A DNA stretch of 6,922 nt from JAZRUF01 sp045652405 (GTDB lineage: Bacteria > Bacillota > Clostridia > Oscillospirales > JAAYXM01). Under the pieces are notes generated by a model. It made no database searches. It was not told where the DNA came from and saw only the letters and a list, made by a program, of their open reading frames with translations. Position 1 is the first letter of the stretch, and each line of letters opens with the position of its first letter. The stretch lies in assembly GCA_045652405.1 (NCBI GenBank), contig JAZRUF010000117.1, forward strand, positions 1 to 6,922, in the 5' to 3' direction. Positions 1 through 6,814 of this stretch are shown here, piece by piece. A program made the position numbers and the translations under genes.

Positions 1-1016
1 GTATCATGAGCCAAGCGCGCTATAAGAAATTCTATAACCTCGCTCTTACCGCCGAGTTTCAACTCCGCATCCGCCTCAAGGCATAAGCGAATGCCCATCT
101 CTACCCACTCAAGTTTTATACGTGAAGCGGTTCTGAGTAAAAGCTTTGCAGGATAATCCGACTTCATTCCCCAAATGCGCATAATTTCACCCGCACCCTG
201 ACCTTTGCGTAATATTAGACACGCTGTATGCAGTTGCCTGAACTGACGGCCAATAAGCGCGGCAATCTGAATAGGTTCCTGATTTAGCGTTTCAAGTTTT
301 TGCGCAATCTCCATCGCCTGCTGATATTTTTTTGCAGCAACCGCATCGGTTAAATCAAATACAACCGCTTCAGGATTTGGTGACGCAACCGCATCTATGT
401 CACTGCGGGTTATTTCACTTTTCTTTGAATATGCCCCTACTTTTTCAATCTCAGGTATAAGCCCCTGCATCAAGCTGCCGCAGTAAAATATCATATAATC
501 AGCAAGCTCGGTTGATATTTCGCGGTTTAACGCGCGGAATCTGCGCTTTACCCACGATATAAGGTCACTGCGTCCTGCACGCTGAAAGTTTACTACATCT
601 CCGTTTTTTACAAGTGTCTGATAAAGCTTTGTGCGCTTATCCGGCTTGCATGTAAGATTAGCGTAAACAAATATTAAGCAGCAATAGTCGGGCATATCCG
701 AAAACATTTGTTCAAGCTGCGTGCGATATTGCTCATTAACTTTAAAAATATCAAAATCGCGAACTATTACCAGCTTTTTATCGCTCATCGCAGGATAGCA
801 GTCAATCGCCTCAGTGAGTACATCAGCTCCTATCTCTCCCTCAAATTCTATCAGGTTGAATTCCGGCATCTGGTCTCCGACAACCTGCTTTCGCATTACG
901 TCCAGATAATGCTCACGCAAATATGCTTCCTCGCCGTAGAATAAATACAATCTGCCCGGATTATTCTCTTTAATATCCATTTTAAGCTTATTAAGACCAT
1001 TTCTATCTTCTGCCAC
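1..1016 (-). CDS. holA: DNA polymerase III delta subunit, clamp-loader wrench (3' end cut by the window edge)
   Basis: HolA is the delta subunit of the clamp loader. It opens the beta sliding clamp ring so that gamma/tau and delta' can load it on primed DNA at the replication fork. Reading the minus strand from GTG at 1016 gives 338 codons with no stop up to the window edge. The usual family length is about 330-345, so only a few residues are missing. Seen directly: an N-terminal AAA+-like start, LYLFYGEEAYLRE (residues 23-35), matching the family's L-GEE/D-YL pattern; a middle helical segment with SLMQGLIPEIEKVGAY (181-196); and a C-terminal collar domain from DLTDAV (221) to the end, including CLEADAELKLGG (312-323), the typical delta closing motif. 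The GTG start is chosen because GAGGAGG lies 7 bases upstream and no better in-frame start is nearby. It begins 2 bases after the comEC stop; comEC-holA adjacency is a recurrent order in Bacillota. As in most delta proteins, no Walker A motif is seen. Confidence 0.93.
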   Translation of the reverse strand, partial: MAEDRNGLNKLKMDIKENNPGRLYLFYGEEAYLREHYLDVMRKQVVGDQMPEFNLIEFEGEIGADVLTEAIDCYPAMSDKKLVIVRDFDIFKVNEQYRTQLEQMFSDMPDYCCLIFVYANLTCKPDKRTKLYQTLVKNGDVVNFQRAGRSDLISWVKRRFRALNREISTELADYMIFYCGSLMQGLIPEIEKVGAYSKKSEITRSDIDAVASPNPEAVVFDLTDAVAAKKYQQAMEIAQKLETLNQEPIQIAALIGRQFRQLHTACLILRKGQGAGEIMRIWGMKSDYPAKLLLRTASRIKLEWVEMGIRLCLEADAELKLGGKSEVIEFLIARLAHD

Positions 1017-1018
1017 GG

Positions 1019-3319
1019 TTATCCCTCCTCATTAAATAATTTACCCGAAGTAAAGCGCACGGTTCCCGACTCATCGGTTCGTATGTACTCTATGCCATGG
1101 TCATTAAGCCTTGAGAGTGTTTTATCACTCGGATGGCCATATGAATTATTTTCTCCTACGGAAATCACTGCATATTCAGGCATTATTTTGTTTAAAAAAT
1201 AATCACTCGAGGATGAATTCGAACCGTGATGTCCGACTATGTATACCTCCGTATTCGGAAGGTGTTTTTCATTTACCAAATATTCCTCCGCCTGCATCTC
1301 TAAGTCACCGGTTATAATTACGTCGAATTTTTCCTTAGTAATTACAGCAGCTATCCCGGTGTTATTTTCTTTATCCGATACATAGCTGCACAACAGTTTT
1401 AATTTTATATCACCAAAATTAAGCGTTTTATCCTTTTCGACCGCGTAAACCTTAGTTCCTCTATCGTGCGCGGTTTTGACGATTTTCTTAATCTCCGGTT
1501 TACCGCCAATTCGCGCAGGAATGTATAACTCACCCACATTTGCTTTCGATAAAAGTATTTCCACGCCGTTTGTGTGGTCAAAATGTGCGTGCGTGAGAAC
1601 GATTGCATCAATCTTTCGTGTATTCTTTTTGGTAATCTCTTTATACACCGTATTCCCTGCATTTTGTTCCTCATCACCGCCACAGTCAATAACAACGCGT
1701 TTGCCGCCTAATTCCGCCATTACGCTAAGCCCTTGGCCTACATCAAACGCTGTAAACTCAATTTCTTTACTATCCCGGGTATATGTGCTTGCAAAAATAA
1801 GCACTGCACAAACCAAAACACTTGCAGGTGCAAGATATTTAAACTTATTTTTCTTTCTGTAGCCTATATATCCGATTACCAGCCCCAAATATAAAACACC
1901 AAGTCCGACGATAGCCATACCGTTTTTTGCATATACCCAAGCCAAAGGAAAGTTCGAAAGCGTGTGAACCACCGCGCAAACCGCTTTTATTAACCATGTT
2001 AAAGCTAAAGCTGCCACCCGCGCTGCCCCCTGCCATAAAAACGCCAGTGCAACACATATTATGCCGAGGCAGAACATTAAACTGACCGTCCAAAGAACAA
2101 CTATGTTTGCAATCAGAGAAACAAGCGATACCGTACCGTAATAATATACAATAACAGGCATGGTAAAAAGAGTTGCACTTACCGTTGCGGAAACAGTACC
2201 CGAAAGAGAATTTATAAATCTTCTGTACCACTTCCATTTCCTCGTAGGTAATTTCCCTGTTATCTTATTGTTTATTTTCCCCGAAAGCAAGATTAATCCC
2301 AAAGTCGACAGAAATGAAAGTTGCATTCCCACGTCACCGATCGCATATGGGTTTATAATTAAAATTACAAACAGCGCAGCAAAAAGAGAGGTAATCTGGT
2401 CCGCCTGACGCATTAAAAGAGGCGCAAAAATAATAAAGCACTGCATTACAAAAGCTCTCACTACCGAGGGTGTACTTCCGGCTATTAGAACAAATATGAG
2501 CATGACCGGAACTGCAATTATTGAGCCGTATTTTTTACCAAATAATAAAATCAGGAGACCTACAAGAAATGAAACATGCATACCAGAAATCGCAATAGTA
2601 TGCGAAAGTCCGGTAATGCGCATTTCTTCCTTTATGGTTTCAGAAAGGTCAGTCTTATCCCCAACAATAAGCGCGTTTAAAAACCCGCCCTCTTTTTCAG
2701 GAAGCAGGCGACTTATCTCTTCCTGTATCTTAAATCTTAAGGTTTTATGCAGGTATTTAAACGGCACTTTATCCGCGAGGAAAATCATACCGTCTTTTTC
2801 CGCGTAAAGAAAAGCATCTATGCCTCTGGTCTTGTAATATGAATAAGCATCAAACTCCTCAGTGTTTTCCGGGAAGCTAAATTTTGTCTTTGCTGAAAAA
2901 GTATCACCGGGTTTAAGGCGCGCGTACATATCAGGATAATAAATGTTAACCCTTATAGGTCTATCCAGCCTTTTCGCGTCTACACTGTAAACATCAGCGG
3001 TAAAATAAATACGGTTTCCGGATTTATTCTCTCTTGAATAATCCGTCACATACGCACCTATAAAATATGACTTTTGAGCTATATCCGGTGGTATACGGTC
3101 ATCATATTTTAAATATACCGTATTAAAAACAATGCCAAGCACTGCCCCCACCGCGATACACACTACTGCCAGCCAGTTTTTGCGCAGAAATAAAAACACG
3201 CTTAAAATTACGGCTGCAGCATACAGAAAATAGAGAACGAGCGCATTTTGGGCACCGTAATGAACCCCAAATATTGCGGCGGCAAATCCGCCAGAGAAAA
3301 ATGCAAAATTTCTTTTCAT
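1019..3319 (-). CDS. comEC: ComEC/Rec2 DNA internalization protein with C-terminal metallo-beta-lactamase domain
   Basis: ComEC is the polytopic inner-membrane channel that imports single-stranded transforming DNA. From the ATG at 3319 the protein is 766 residues, normal for the full-length form. Domains seen in order: hydrophobic N-terminal segments (about residues 5-70); an extracytoplasmic DUF4131-type region (about 75-190) ending in the family-like EFDAYSYYKTRGIDAFLYA; the Competence core with VGDKTDLS (219-226) and LSHTIAISGMHV (238-249), followed by many membrane helices to about 515; and a metallo-beta-lactamase-like domain (about 520-766) with DVGQG (526-530), HAHFDH (577-582), ITGD (669-672), GHHGS (696-700) and GHP (728-730). 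All metal-ligand motifs are present, so the presumed nuclease domain looks intact. The extracytoplasmic loop has no cysteine. In-frame alternative starts are GTG at 3331 (770 residues) and TTG at 3343 (774). The TTG is unlikely because it overlaps the ribosome site. No comEA lies upstream; tyrS does. Confidence 0.95.
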   Translation of the reverse strand: MKRNFAFFSGGFAAAIFGVHYGAQNALVLYFLYAAAVILSVFLFLRKNWLAVVCIAVGAVLGIVFNTVYLKYDDRIPPDIAQKSYFIGAYVTDYSRENKSGNRIYFTADVYSVDAKRLDRPIRVNIYYPDMYARLKPGDTFSAKTKFSFPENTEEFDAYSYYKTRGIDAFLYAEKDGMIFLADKVPFKYLHKTLRFKIQEEISRLLPEKEGGFLNALIVGDKTDLSETIKEEMRITGLSHTIAISGMHVSFLVGLLILLFGKKYGSIIAVPVMLIFVLIAGSTPSVVRAFVMQCFIIFAPLLMRQADQITSLFAALFVILIINPYAIGDVGMQLSFLSTLGLILLSGKINNKITGKLPTRKWKWYRRFINSLSGTVSATVSATLFTMPVIVYYYGTVSLVSLIANIVVLWTVSLMFCLGIICVALAFLWQGAARVAALALTWLIKAVCAVVHTLSNFPLAWVYAKNGMAIVGLGVLYLGLVIGYIGYRKKNKFKYLAPASVLVCAVLIFASTYTRDSKEIEFTAFDVGQGLSVMAELGGKRVVIDCGGDEEQNAGNTVYKEITKKNTRKIDAIVLTHAHFDHTNGVEILLSKANVGELYIPARIGGKPEIKKIVKTAHDRGTKVYAVEKDKTLNFGDIKLKLLCSYVSDKENNTGIAAVITKEKFDVIITGDLEMQAEEYLVNEKHLPNTEVYIVGHHGSNSSSSDYFLNKIMPEYAVISVGENNSYGHPSDKTLSRLNDHGIEYIRTDESGTVRFTSGKLFNEEG
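1024..1030 (-). promoter_or_regulatory. Shine-Dalgarno site for holA, inside the comEC 3' end
   Basis: GAGGAGG on the minus strand lies 7 bases before the GTG start at 1016. It is made from the Glu-Glu-Gly codons that end comEC, so ribosomes finishing comEC terminate right next to the holA start. This suggests coupled translation and it decides the GTG start for holA. Confidence 0.8.
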
Positions 3320-3330
3320 GCGCGGATTCA

Positions 3331-3341
3331 CCCCCCTCTCC
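3331..3341 (-). promoter_or_regulatory. Shine-Dalgarno region for comEC
   Basis: The minus strand reads GGAGAGGGGGG here. The G-rich 3' half is 11 bases before the ATG at 3319. The GGAG at 3338-3341 is 6 bases before an in-frame GTG at 3331. Both starts are therefore possible and differ by four residues (Val-Asn-Pro-Arg). I prefer the ATG because other genes in this unit also use long spacers (11 for argR, 13 for tyrS), but the choice is not secure. Confidence 0.6.
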
Positions 3342-3367
3342 AAAACTCAATTTTTGATATAAACTAT

Positions 3368-3392
3368 AGGGCGGAACGATATGTCCCGCCCC
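3368..3392 (-). terminator. Stem-loop between tyrS and comEC; weak terminator or processing site
   Basis: On the minus strand GGGGCGGGAC pairs with GTTCCGCCCT around the 5-base loop ATATC, a 10-bp GC-rich stem. Two of the pairs are G-U, so on the plus strand they become A-C mismatches; the structure is thus better formed in RNA read from the minus strand, the direction of the genes. It begins 15 bases after the tyrS stop. The bases that follow (TATAGTTTATATC) are U-rich but broken, so strong intrinsic termination is doubtful. Partial termination, 3'-end protection of the upstream message, or an RNA-processing point are alternatives. No credible sigma-A promoter was seen between the hairpin and comEC, which favours read-through. 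Confidence 0.5.
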
Positions 3393-3407
3393 GATATTTT
3401 GAAATGA

Positions 3408-4637
3408 TTATCCCTCAAAATTTGCTCTGTGATAAGTTTTCTTTCCCTTTTTGATAATTGCGCGTCCTTCTTTAAAGTCATCTGAGGTAAGCTTAGCTGC
3501 AATATCAGTTACTTTAGCATCATTGACCTCTACGCCGCCCTGCTGAATCAAACGGCGCGCTTCGCCCTTGGACGGAACAAGACCGCACTTGAGCATCAAA
3601 TCTATAACCGCGATTGCGCCGTCGGTAAAGTCCTCTACAGACAAATCCGTAGCAGGCATATTTTCAGTATCCTTCTGAGCTGAGAAAAGTGAGCGCGCTG
3701 CATCCTGAGCCTTCTTTGCTTCTTCTTCACCGTGTACCAGTGCGGTAAGTTCGTAAGCCAAAAGCTCTTTTACCGGATTAAGCTGGCTTCCCTCATAAGT
3801 CTCGTACTTTGCAATTTCCTCAAGCGGAACAAAGGTTAGCATCTTAAGGCAATTGATAACATCTGCATCCTGAACATTTCTCCAATACTGATAGAAATCA
3901 TACGGAGAGGTTTTTTCAGCATCAAGCCAAACCGCGCCGTTTGCAGTTTTACCCATTTTATTTCCCTCGCTGTTCATAAGCAAGGTAATCGTCATTGCGT
4001 AAGCGTCCTTACCGGTCTTTCTGCGAATTAAATCAGTACCCGCGAGCATGTTGCTCCACTGGTCATTTCCGCCAAACTGCATGTTGCATCCGTAATTCTC
4101 ATTAAGATAATAGAAGTCATACGCCTGCATTATCATGTAGTTAAACTCAAAGAAGCTGAGTCCGCGCTCCATACGTTGCTTATAGCACTCTGCTCGTAGC
4201 ATATTGTTAACAGAGAAGCATGCCCCTACCTCGCGAAGAAGCTCAATATACTTAAGGTCAAGCAGCCAATCAGCGTTGTTTACAATAATAGCCTTGTCCT
4301 CACCAAATTCAATGAATCTTTCCATCTGCTTTTTAAAGCACTCGCAGTTGTGCTGGATAGTCTCAGCGGTCATCATTGAACGCATATCGGTTCTACCTGA
4401 CGGGTCTCCGATAAATCCGGTACCACCGCCGAGCAGAACAACCGGCTTGTTCCCTGCCATCTGCAACCGCTTCATAAGGCAAAGTGCCATAAAATGACCT
4501 ACGTGTAGTGAGTCAGCAGTCGGGTCAAATCCAATATAGAATTTTGCACCGCCGTTATTGATAAGCTCTCTGATTTCATCCTCGTTTGTAACCTGCGCGA
4601 TAAGTCCGCGCGCCTTCAGTTCTTCATAGATTTTCAT
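3408..4637 (-). CDS. tyrS: Tyrosyl-tRNA synthetase
   Basis: TyrS is the class I synthetase that activates tyrosine with ATP and charges tRNA-Tyr in the cytoplasm, normally as a homodimer. The 409-residue product has the normal bacterial length. Seen: KFYIGFDPTADSLHVGH (32-48), which carries the tyrosine-binding Tyr34 and Asp38 positions and the HIGH-type signature (His45, His48); GGGTGFIGDPSGRT (70-83); YMIMQAYD (167-174) and QFGGNDQWSN (187-196) of the amino-acid pocket; and the KMSKS-type loop as NKMGKT (226-231), a normal variant for bacterial TyrRS. The C-terminal part from about 350 (GLVPSKGEARRLIQQGG, 352-368) is the S4-like tRNA-binding domain. The ATG is the only sensible start; it lies 7 bases after the recN stop, with AAGAAGGAG inside the recN end as a rather distant ribosome site. 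There is no room for a T-box leader, so expression should depend on the upstream promoter. No missing key residues or frameshifts were seen. Confidence 0.97.
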   Translation of the reverse strand: MKIYEELKARGLIAQVTNEDEIRELINNGGAKFYIGFDPTADSLHVGHFMALCLMKRLQMAGNKPVVLLGGGTGFIGDPSGRTDMRSMMTAETIQHNCECFKKQMERFIEFGEDKAIIVNNADWLLDLKYIELLREVGACFSVNNMLRAECYKQRMERGLSFFEFNYMIMQAYDFYYLNENYGCNMQFGGNDQWSNMLAGTDLIRRKTGKDAYAMTITLLMNSEGNKMGKTANGAVWLDAEKTSPYDFYQYWRNVQDADVINCLKMLTFVPLEEIAKYETYEGSQLNPVKELLAYELTALVHGEEEAKKAQDAARSLFSAQKDTENMPATDLSVEDFTDGAIAVIDLMLKCGLVPSKGEARRLIQQGGVEVNDAKVTDIAAKLTSDDFKEGRAIIKKGKKTYHRANFEG

Positions 4638-4644
4638 CGCTTCT

Positions 4645-6342
4645 CTAAAACTCCTTCTTTATTTCACGTGCACTTTTTAAAAGCTCACGTGCATTTTCTC
4701 TTGTTGTTTCGGTTATATGCGTACCTCCGGTTATGCGCGCGAGCTCTTCTACACGCCCATTATCATCCAAAGGTGTTACACTTGTATAAGTACGCCCATC
4801 TCGCTCCTGTTTCTCAATGCGATAGTGCTCATCCGCCATAGCAGATATTTGCGCAAGATGCGTTACACACAGTACTTGCTTATTTTTTGATAGCTGGGCA
4901 AGTTTTTCCGCTACGCGCTGCGCCGCGCGCCCGCTTACACCCGCGTCGACTTCGTCAAAAATCAAAGTTTGGACATGGTCGTGCTCGGCAAGCACGTTTT
5001 TTATCGCAAGCATAATTCTCGCAAGCTCACCGCCGGATGCAATCTTACCGAGTGGTTTAAGCGGCTCACCCAAATTGGTGGAAACAAAAAACTCAATATC
5101 ATCACATCCGCGCTCATCCAAGCTTTCGCGCTCTTTAACTGATACTGAAAAGGTAACCTTTCCCATATCCAAAGACTCAAGCTCTGCAGAAACTCTTTTT
5201 TCAAATTCATGTGCCGCGCTTTTGCGAATATCCAAGAGTTCATTAGCAAGCTCTTGCGCCTCATGCAGAGTCTTCTCAATCTGTGCATTAAGCTTAATTA
5301 CCGTCTGCTCAGAAAACTCAATGCTCTCTAACTCATATCTTGCATTATCAAGAAACTCAAGCATCTCTGCAATATCGCTGCCATATTTGCGTTTGAGCTT
5401 TGATATAAGGTCAAAGCGCGTTTCAATCTCCTCTATCTCCTCCGGAGAAAAATCCATTTTCTCCTTTAGCTCACGTAAGCCTTCCGAAACATCCATAGCC
5501 AAATATTTAAGCTCGGATGCGCGGTTTTGAAGCTCGTCCATCTCAGGTACGTCACTTTTGACTGCACCCAAAGTATTATCTGCATCGCCGAGAGCACTGC
5601 ATATCCCCGGGTAGTTATCGTCGCCTTCAAAAAGGATATAGGCACGCTCGAGTGCATCTGCAAGCTTCATCGAGTTGTGAAGAAGGACACGTCTGTGGGC
5701 GATTTCTTCATCCTCACCCGGTTGCAGATTAGCCTGCTCAAGCTCCTGTATCTGATAGCGCAGCATATCGGTTTTACGCTCTTTTTCAGCTTCATCCATA
5801 TTAAGCCGCTCGGCTTCATAGCGCAACCTTTTAAGCTCCTGAAAGCATGTGCAATATCGTCCCATAACTCCGGTATACGCCTTTGTAGTCGCAAATCTGT
5901 CTATAAACGTCATATGCATGGCGCTGTCAAGCAGCTGCTGACTGTCATGCTGACCGTGGATATTAATAAGCTGCGGTCCAAGCTCTTTAAGAAGAGAGAC
6001 GTTTGCAGGTCGTCCATTAATCCGGCAGTTATTCTTACCGTCTGCTGATATTTCACGCGTTATAATAAGCTCTGATTCATCCTCGTCCCAGTAACCGTTA
6101 TCACAAAGCCAATTAATAACTTCTGCATTTAAATTCTCAAACACCGCTCCCGAGCGCGCCTTATCCGCTCCGCTTCTTACCAGGTCGCGAGGTGTGCGCT
6201 CACCCAAAATCGCGCCAAGTGCGTCAATTATTATTGATTTACCTGCGCCGGTCTCACCTGTTAGCACATGAAAGCCGTTTCCGAATTCTATATCGCCGCG
6301 CTCTATAACCGCAATATTTTCAATATGCAATGTTTTTAACAA
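4645..6342 (-). CDS. recN: DNA repair protein RecN (SMC-like ATPase)
   Basis: RecN is an SMC-family ATPase that gathers at double-strand breaks early in recombinational repair and, in Bacillus, also contributes to handling of transforming DNA. From TTG at 6342 the product is 565 residues, matching the family (about 550-570). Seen in order: an N-terminal head starting LLKTLHIENIAVIE, Walker A GETGAGKS (29-36), and the family motif INIHGQHDSQQLL (126-138); a coiled-coil rich middle (about 150-390) with Glu/Lys/Leu-rich helices; and a C-terminal head with the ABC signature IASGGEL (434-440), Walker B TLIFDEVDAG (459-468) and the switch histidine in VTHLAQ (493-498). The open frame extends 25 codons upstream to an ATG at 6417, but that part overlaps argR and lacks RecN character. 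A near-perfect AAAGGAGGTG lies 8 bases before the TTG. recN follows argR by 19 bases and precedes tyrS by 7. Confidence 0.96.
   Translation of the reverse strand: MLKTLHIENIAVIERGDIEFGNGFHVLTGETGAGKSIIIDALGAILGERTPRDLVRSGADKARSGAVFENLNAEVINWLCDNGYWDEDESELIITREISADGKNNCRINGRPANVSLLKELGPQLINIHGQHDSQQLLDSAMHMTFIDRFATTKAYTGVMGRYCTCFQELKRLRYEAERLNMDEAEKERKTDMLRYQIQELEQANLQPGEDEEIAHRRVLLHNSMKLADALERAYILFEGDDNYPGICSALGDADNTLGAVKSDVPEMDELQNRASELKYLAMDVSEGLRELKEKMDFSPEEIEEIETRFDLISKLKRKYGSDIAEMLEFLDNARYELESIEFSEQTVIKLNAQIEKTLHEAQELANELLDIRKSAAHEFEKRVSAELESLDMGKVTFSVSVKERESLDERGCDDIEFFVSTNLGEPLKPLGKIASGGELARIMLAIKNVLAEHDHVQTLIFDEVDAGVSGRAAQRVAEKLAQLSKNKQVLCVTHLAQISAMADEHYRIEKQERDGRTYTSVTPLDDNGRVEELARITGGTHITETTRENARELLKSAREIKKEF
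4651..4659 (-). promoter_or_regulatory. Probable Shine-Dalgarno site for tyrS, inside the recN 3' end
   Basis: AAGAAGGAG on the minus strand is formed by the Lys-Lys-Glu codons near the end of recN, with 13 bases between it and the tyrS ATG at 4637. The spacing is longer than ideal. It lies 5 bases downstream of a stem-loop at 4665-4691, so folding there could influence how the site is used. Confidence 0.55.
4665..4691 (-). repeat. Imperfect inverted repeat in the last codons of recN
   Basis: The self-complementary hexamer CACGTG occurs twice, 21 bases apart, and the sequence between is also nearly palindromic. On the minus strand the arms form 6 pairs, one A-G mismatch, one G-U pair, then four more pairs around a 3-base loop (TAA). 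The G-U pair forms only in minus-strand RNA. The element encodes the Ala-Arg-Glu repeats of ARELLKSARE (RecN residues 551-560), so it may simply reflect that protein repeat. There is no following T-run, so it is not an intrinsic terminator. Confidence 0.5.
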
Positions 6343-6350
6343 GTTGCCGA

Positions 6351-6360
6351 CACCTCCTTT
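6351..6360 (-). promoter_or_regulatory. Strong Shine-Dalgarno site that decides the TTG start of recN
   Basis: AAAGGAGGTG on the minus strand, nearly fully complementary to the 16S rRNA 3' tail, lies 8 bases before TTG at 6342 in the short argR-recN gap. The weak TTG start combined with a very strong ribosome site supports this start over the in-frame ATG at 6417. Confidence 0.85.
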
Positions 6361-6361
6361 T

Positions 6362-6814
6362 TTATCCGAGCATGCGTTCAAGCTCGTAGCAGAAATTCTC
6401 CGCCGAGCGATTGTCACGCATTACCAAGAATCCCGTATCGTCACCGGCTATTGTTCCGACGACATCTGAGATATGCATACCGTCAAGCGCAGAGCACGCG
6501 GCCGATGCAAGTCCCGGCATGGTTTTTATTACAACTATATTTTGCGCTCTGTCATAGGATATAACGCCTTCTCGAAAAATCGTCAGGAGCTTTCCTGAAA
6601 AGCCTGAGTCTGCCTGACCTTTTGACACAGCGTACTTGCTTTTTCCGTTTTTTGCAAGTGTCTTAACCAATCGGAGTTCTTTAATATCACGTGAGACTGT
6701 AGCCTGCGTAGCGGTAAATCCACAACGGTTTAAATACTCGGTAAGCTCAAATTGAGTTTCTATATCATGCTGCTCTATAAGCTGCAAAATTTTCGACTGT
6801 CTTTGTAATTTCAC
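6362..6814 (-). CDS. argR: Arginine repressor ArgR/AhrC
   Basis: ArgR is a hexameric, arginine-responsive transcription factor that represses arginine biosynthesis and, in Bacillus, activates catabolism. The 150-residue product has the family length. The N-terminal winged helix-turn-helix (about 1-70) carries the recognition segment TQATVSRDIKEL (36-47). The C-terminal oligomerisation and arginine-binding domain (about 75-150) has MPGLASAACSALD (99-111) and GTIAGDDT (120-127), where the paired aspartates 125-126 match the positions that contact arginine. The GTG start at 6814 overlaps the nadK stop as GTGA, with AGGAGG 11 bases upstream inside nadK; the start residues VKLQRQSKILQLI fit the family N-terminus. 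nadK-argR-recN is a common order in Clostridia. I saw no convincing ARG box in the short upstream sequence in the window, so autoregulation, if any, would act at a promoter outside it. Confidence 0.96.
   Translation of the reverse strand: MKLQRQSKILQLIEQHDIETQFELTEYLNRCGFTATQATVSRDIKELRLVKTLAKNGKSKYAVSKGQADSGFSGKLLTIFREGVISYDRAQNIVVIKTMPGLASAACSALDGMHISDVVGTIAGDDTGFLVMRDNRSAENFCYELERMLG

Noticed and set aside
708..944. 78-codon open frame on the plus strand opposite holA
   Set aside because: Antisense to a continuous HolA reading frame with recognisable domains; no ribosome site or motif.
1476..1862. 128-codon open frame on the plus strand opposite comEC
   Set aside because: Fully antisense to the metallo-beta-lactamase domain of ComEC, whose motifs are all intact; no independent coding signal.
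1845..2237. 130-codon open frame on the minus strand in another frame within comEC
   Set aside because: It is an out-of-frame reading of ComEC membrane helices; the comEC frame is continuous and explains the sequence.
3344..3391. Possible sigma-A promoter for comEC with -10 TATAGT or TATATC
   Set aside because: At 16-18 base spacing the -35 position falls within the GC hairpin and reads GGGCGG or ACATAT, with no likeness to TTGACA.
3369..3392. Resemblance of GGGGCGGGAC to the T-box core AGGGTGGNACCGCG
   Set aside because: The match is partial, the element lies after tyrS and before comEC, and the gap is far too short for a T-box leader with a specifier loop.
5075..5530. 151-codon, serine-rich open frame on the plus strand opposite recN
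   Set aside because: The serine-rich composition is the typical antisense shadow of Glu/Leu-rich coiled-coil codons; no motif or ribosome site supports it.
5527..6048. 173-codon open frame on the plus strand opposite recN
   Set aside because: It is wholly antisense to a well-conserved gene, has no recognisable motif or ribosome site, and its residues look like a shadow translation.
6343..6417. Longer recN reading frame starting at ATG 6417
   Set aside because: The extra 25 codons overlap the 3' end of argR, have no ribosome site, and do not resemble RecN. A strong AAAGGAGGTG sits 8 bases before TTG 6342.
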